Assembly: GCF_024490875.1 (NCBI RefSeq)
Contig: NZ_JACCLX010000029.1
Coordinates: 1 to 64,000 of the forward strand
DNA length: 64,000 nucleotides
Source of the DNA: Methanocaldococcus sp.
Lineage (GTDB): Archaea > AGJL01 > Methanococci > Methanococcales > Methanocaldococcaceae
Reading direction: 5' to 3'
Position 1 is the stretch's first letter. The number at the start of each line of letters is the position of its first letter. Below the pieces are notes generated by a model. That model did no database searches and had not been told where the DNA came from. It was given only the letters and a program-made list of their open reading frames with translations. Below are positions 62,898 through 64,000 of this stretch, one piece after another. The position numbers and the translations under genes were made by a program.

Positions 62898-64000
62898 TTA
62901 TTCAATAGGTTTCATAGAATCTCTGTAGATTTGTTCTACCCTTTCTCTTGTAGCCTCTACAGGAGCTAAACTTAATAATAAATCTAAACTTGGAGTGTTA
63001 AATGCTAAATCAACTAATTGTGGAATGTCATCTTCTCCAAATCCTAAATCTGGCAGTTTTTCAGTTAATCCTACACTATTTAGCCATTGCTCAACTTGTT
63101 TTGCTAAATAAATACCATCCTCTTCTGCTTTCTTAACATCTTCAACTATTGGTTCGTAAATATGTGCAAATGTTTTTGGCAATGCTTTATGACAGTGTTT
63201 TATAACCGCTGGTAATAAAACACCCAATCCAATACCATGTGTTACTTCAGGATTAATTCCACTCAATGGATGTTCCAATGCGTGTGTATAATGTAATAAT
63301 CCATTATTAAAAGCTATTCCTGCAATTGCAGAGGCATATAATAACCAATATCTTGCCTCTAAGTTTTTAGGCTCCTCTAATGCTATTGGTAAGTATTTAG
63401 CAATAATTTCAATCGTTCTCCTTGCCAAATCAATTGAATATGGACTTCTTGTTATAGTCGTTGCAGCTTCAGTAACATGGTTTAATGCATCAATTGTTGT
63501 AGCAAGTGTTTGCTTTTTTGGTAATCCTGTAAGTAATGCAGGGTCATCAATAGAGTATTTTGGATATATACACTCTGCAACTAATGCTGGTTTATAGTTT
63601 TTCTCAGGAATATTTGCTACTGCAAACCTATCTACTTCAGTTCCAGTTCCATGAGTAGTATTAATTGCTACTATTGGTTTAGCCTTCTCTGGTGTAAATT
63701 TATACTCATATAAACTTCTACCATCTTCATTTGGATATTCTAATAATACTGCAACACCTTTAGCAGTATCTATTGGACTACCTCCCCCAATCCCTACCAC
63801 AATGTCGGCATTAATCTCTCTACCTAAAGCAACAGCCTCATCAATCATATCTACTGTTGGGTTTGGAGATACTTTGTTATAAATAGCATAATTCATATCA
63901 TACTTCTCTAAACTCTTTTCAACAACATCCCATGCCCCACATTTCTTATAAGAGGATTTACCTGTAACAAACAATACATTTTTCATACCTTTGTCTACAA
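62898..64000 (-). CDS. Iron-containing alcohol dehydrogenase, N-terminus cut by the window
   Basis: A group III iron-dependent alcohol dehydrogenase, about 365 residues visible. The NAD(P)-binding GGGSPIDTAKG, and the metal-ligand region with HVTEAATTITRSPYSIDLA and HALEHPLSGINPEVTHGIGLGVLLPAV (histidines) are present. An ATG occurs at 63986, but the frame stays open to the window end (VDKG before MKNVLFVTG), and the family normally starts some 25-35 residues earlier, so the true start lies beyond position 64000. It reduces or oxidises short alcohols or aldehydes; the substrate is unknown. It converges on the MnhE-like gene. Confidence 0.92.
   Translation of the reverse strand, partial: VDKGMKNVLFVTGKSSYKKCGAWDVVEKSLEKYDMNYAIYNKVSPNPTVDMIDEAVALGREINADIVVGIGGGSPIDTAKGVAVLLEYPNEDGRSLYEYKFTPEKAKPIVAINTTHGTGTEVDRFAVANIPEKNYKPALVAECIYPKYSIDDPALLTGLPKKQTLATTIDALNHVTEAATTITRSPYSIDLARRTIEIIAKYLPIALEEPKNLEARYWLLYASAIAGIAFNNGLLHYTHALEHPLSGINPEVTHGIGLGVLLPAVIKHCHKALPKTFAHIYEPIVEDVKKAEEDGIYLAKQVEQWLNSVGLTEKLPDLGFGEDDIPQLVDLAFNTPSLDLLLSLAPVEATRERVEQIYRDSMKPIE

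Overview
The window comes from a hyperthermophilic methanogenic archaeon of the order Methanococcales, most likely Methanocaldococcus or a close relative such as Methanotorris. This rests on the complete methyl-CoM reductase (mcrBDCGA) and methyl-H4MPT:CoM methyltransferase (mtrEDCBAFGH) operons, the very AT-rich intergenic DNA beside GC-rich tRNAs, archaeal ribosomal and RNA polymerase subunits, an archaeal histone, GGTGA-type ribosome binding sites, and a tRNA-Tyr with the archaeal C1:G72 pair. From memory, gene content and local order match M. jannaschii in blocks, with the blocks rearranged.

Layout. 0.2-5.2 kb: mtr operon (minus). 5.4-10.4 kb: mcr operon (minus). 10.6-14.6 kb: mmp10 (the McrA arginine methyltransferase), mfnF (methanofuran), priS (primase) and a DUF166 gene. 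14.7-14.9 kb: divergent tRNA-Gln and tRNA-Thr. 15-17.7 kb: branched polyamine synthase, a PflX-like radical SAM protein and ribosomal S8e. 17.8-24.8 kb: riboflavin/F420-type deaminoflavin precursor reductase, an MnmC-like methyltransferase, asd, purF, purM, a DUF89 phosphatase and a DedA/VTT membrane protein. 24.9-25.4 kb: hypC and a 2[4Fe-4S] ferredoxin. 25.5-30.5 kb: the archaeal S13-S4-S11-RpoD-L18e-L13-S9-RpoN-(tRNA-Pro)-RpoK-(enolase-like) operon, headed by tRNA-Ser. 30.7-33.2 kb: a CBS-ParB/Srx protein, KEOPS Cgi121 and argJ. 33.3-36.7 kb: L3-L4-L23-L2-S19 operon. 36.9-43.8 kb: translin, MscS channel, DNA ligase, Pcm, Tfx-type regulator, pelota, MinD, histone. 43.9-45.5 kb: tRNA-Arg, a DUF92 gene, and a stable-RNA cluster Thr-Pro-Tyr-Lys-5S-Asp. 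45.6-52.4 kb: polyferredoxin, DUF434 protein, phosphodiesterase, purD, UPF0014 permease, YkgJ-like protein, XPD/DinG-like helicase. 52.4-53.7 kb: tRNA-Ile and trm1. 53.8-55.8 kb: a two-gene DNA methyltransferase plus HhH-GPD glycosylase-like operon. 55.9-64 kb: ileS, two small conserved genes, RNA-free RNase P (HARP), a TmcAL-like nucleotidyltransferase, tRNA-Val, prefoldin alpha, an MnhE-type subunit, and an iron-dependent alcohol dehydrogenase cut by the window end.

The genes are mostly housekeeping and form coherent groups: the last two energy-conserving/terminal steps of methanogenesis with the enzyme that modifies McrA; purine synthesis (purF, purM, purD); translation and transcription core; and tRNA genes with tRNA-processing or tRNA-charging enzymes (trm1, ileS, HARP, KEOPS).

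The best candidate for something undescribed is the pair at 53768-55784. A beta-class DNA methyltransferase is followed 16 bases later by a 409-residue protein that carries the hallmarks of a bifunctional HhH-GPD DNA glycosylase/AP lyase with an iron-sulfur cluster. It sits between two genes (trm1 and ileS) that I recall as neighbours in M. jannaschii. This suggests an acquired restriction-modification-like or methylation-linked repair module in which DNA is attacked by base excision and not by ordinary hydrolysis. Other points of interest: a catalytically degenerate enolase paralogue in the ancestral enolase slot, a GC-rich 10-bp-stem hairpin upstream of the translin gene, a tandem 18-bp repeat over the ferredoxin promoter, and a CBS-ParB/Srx hybrid that may be a small-molecule kinase. 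I saw no CRISPR array, insertion sequence or clear replication origin, and no gene-free stretch longer than 300 bases.
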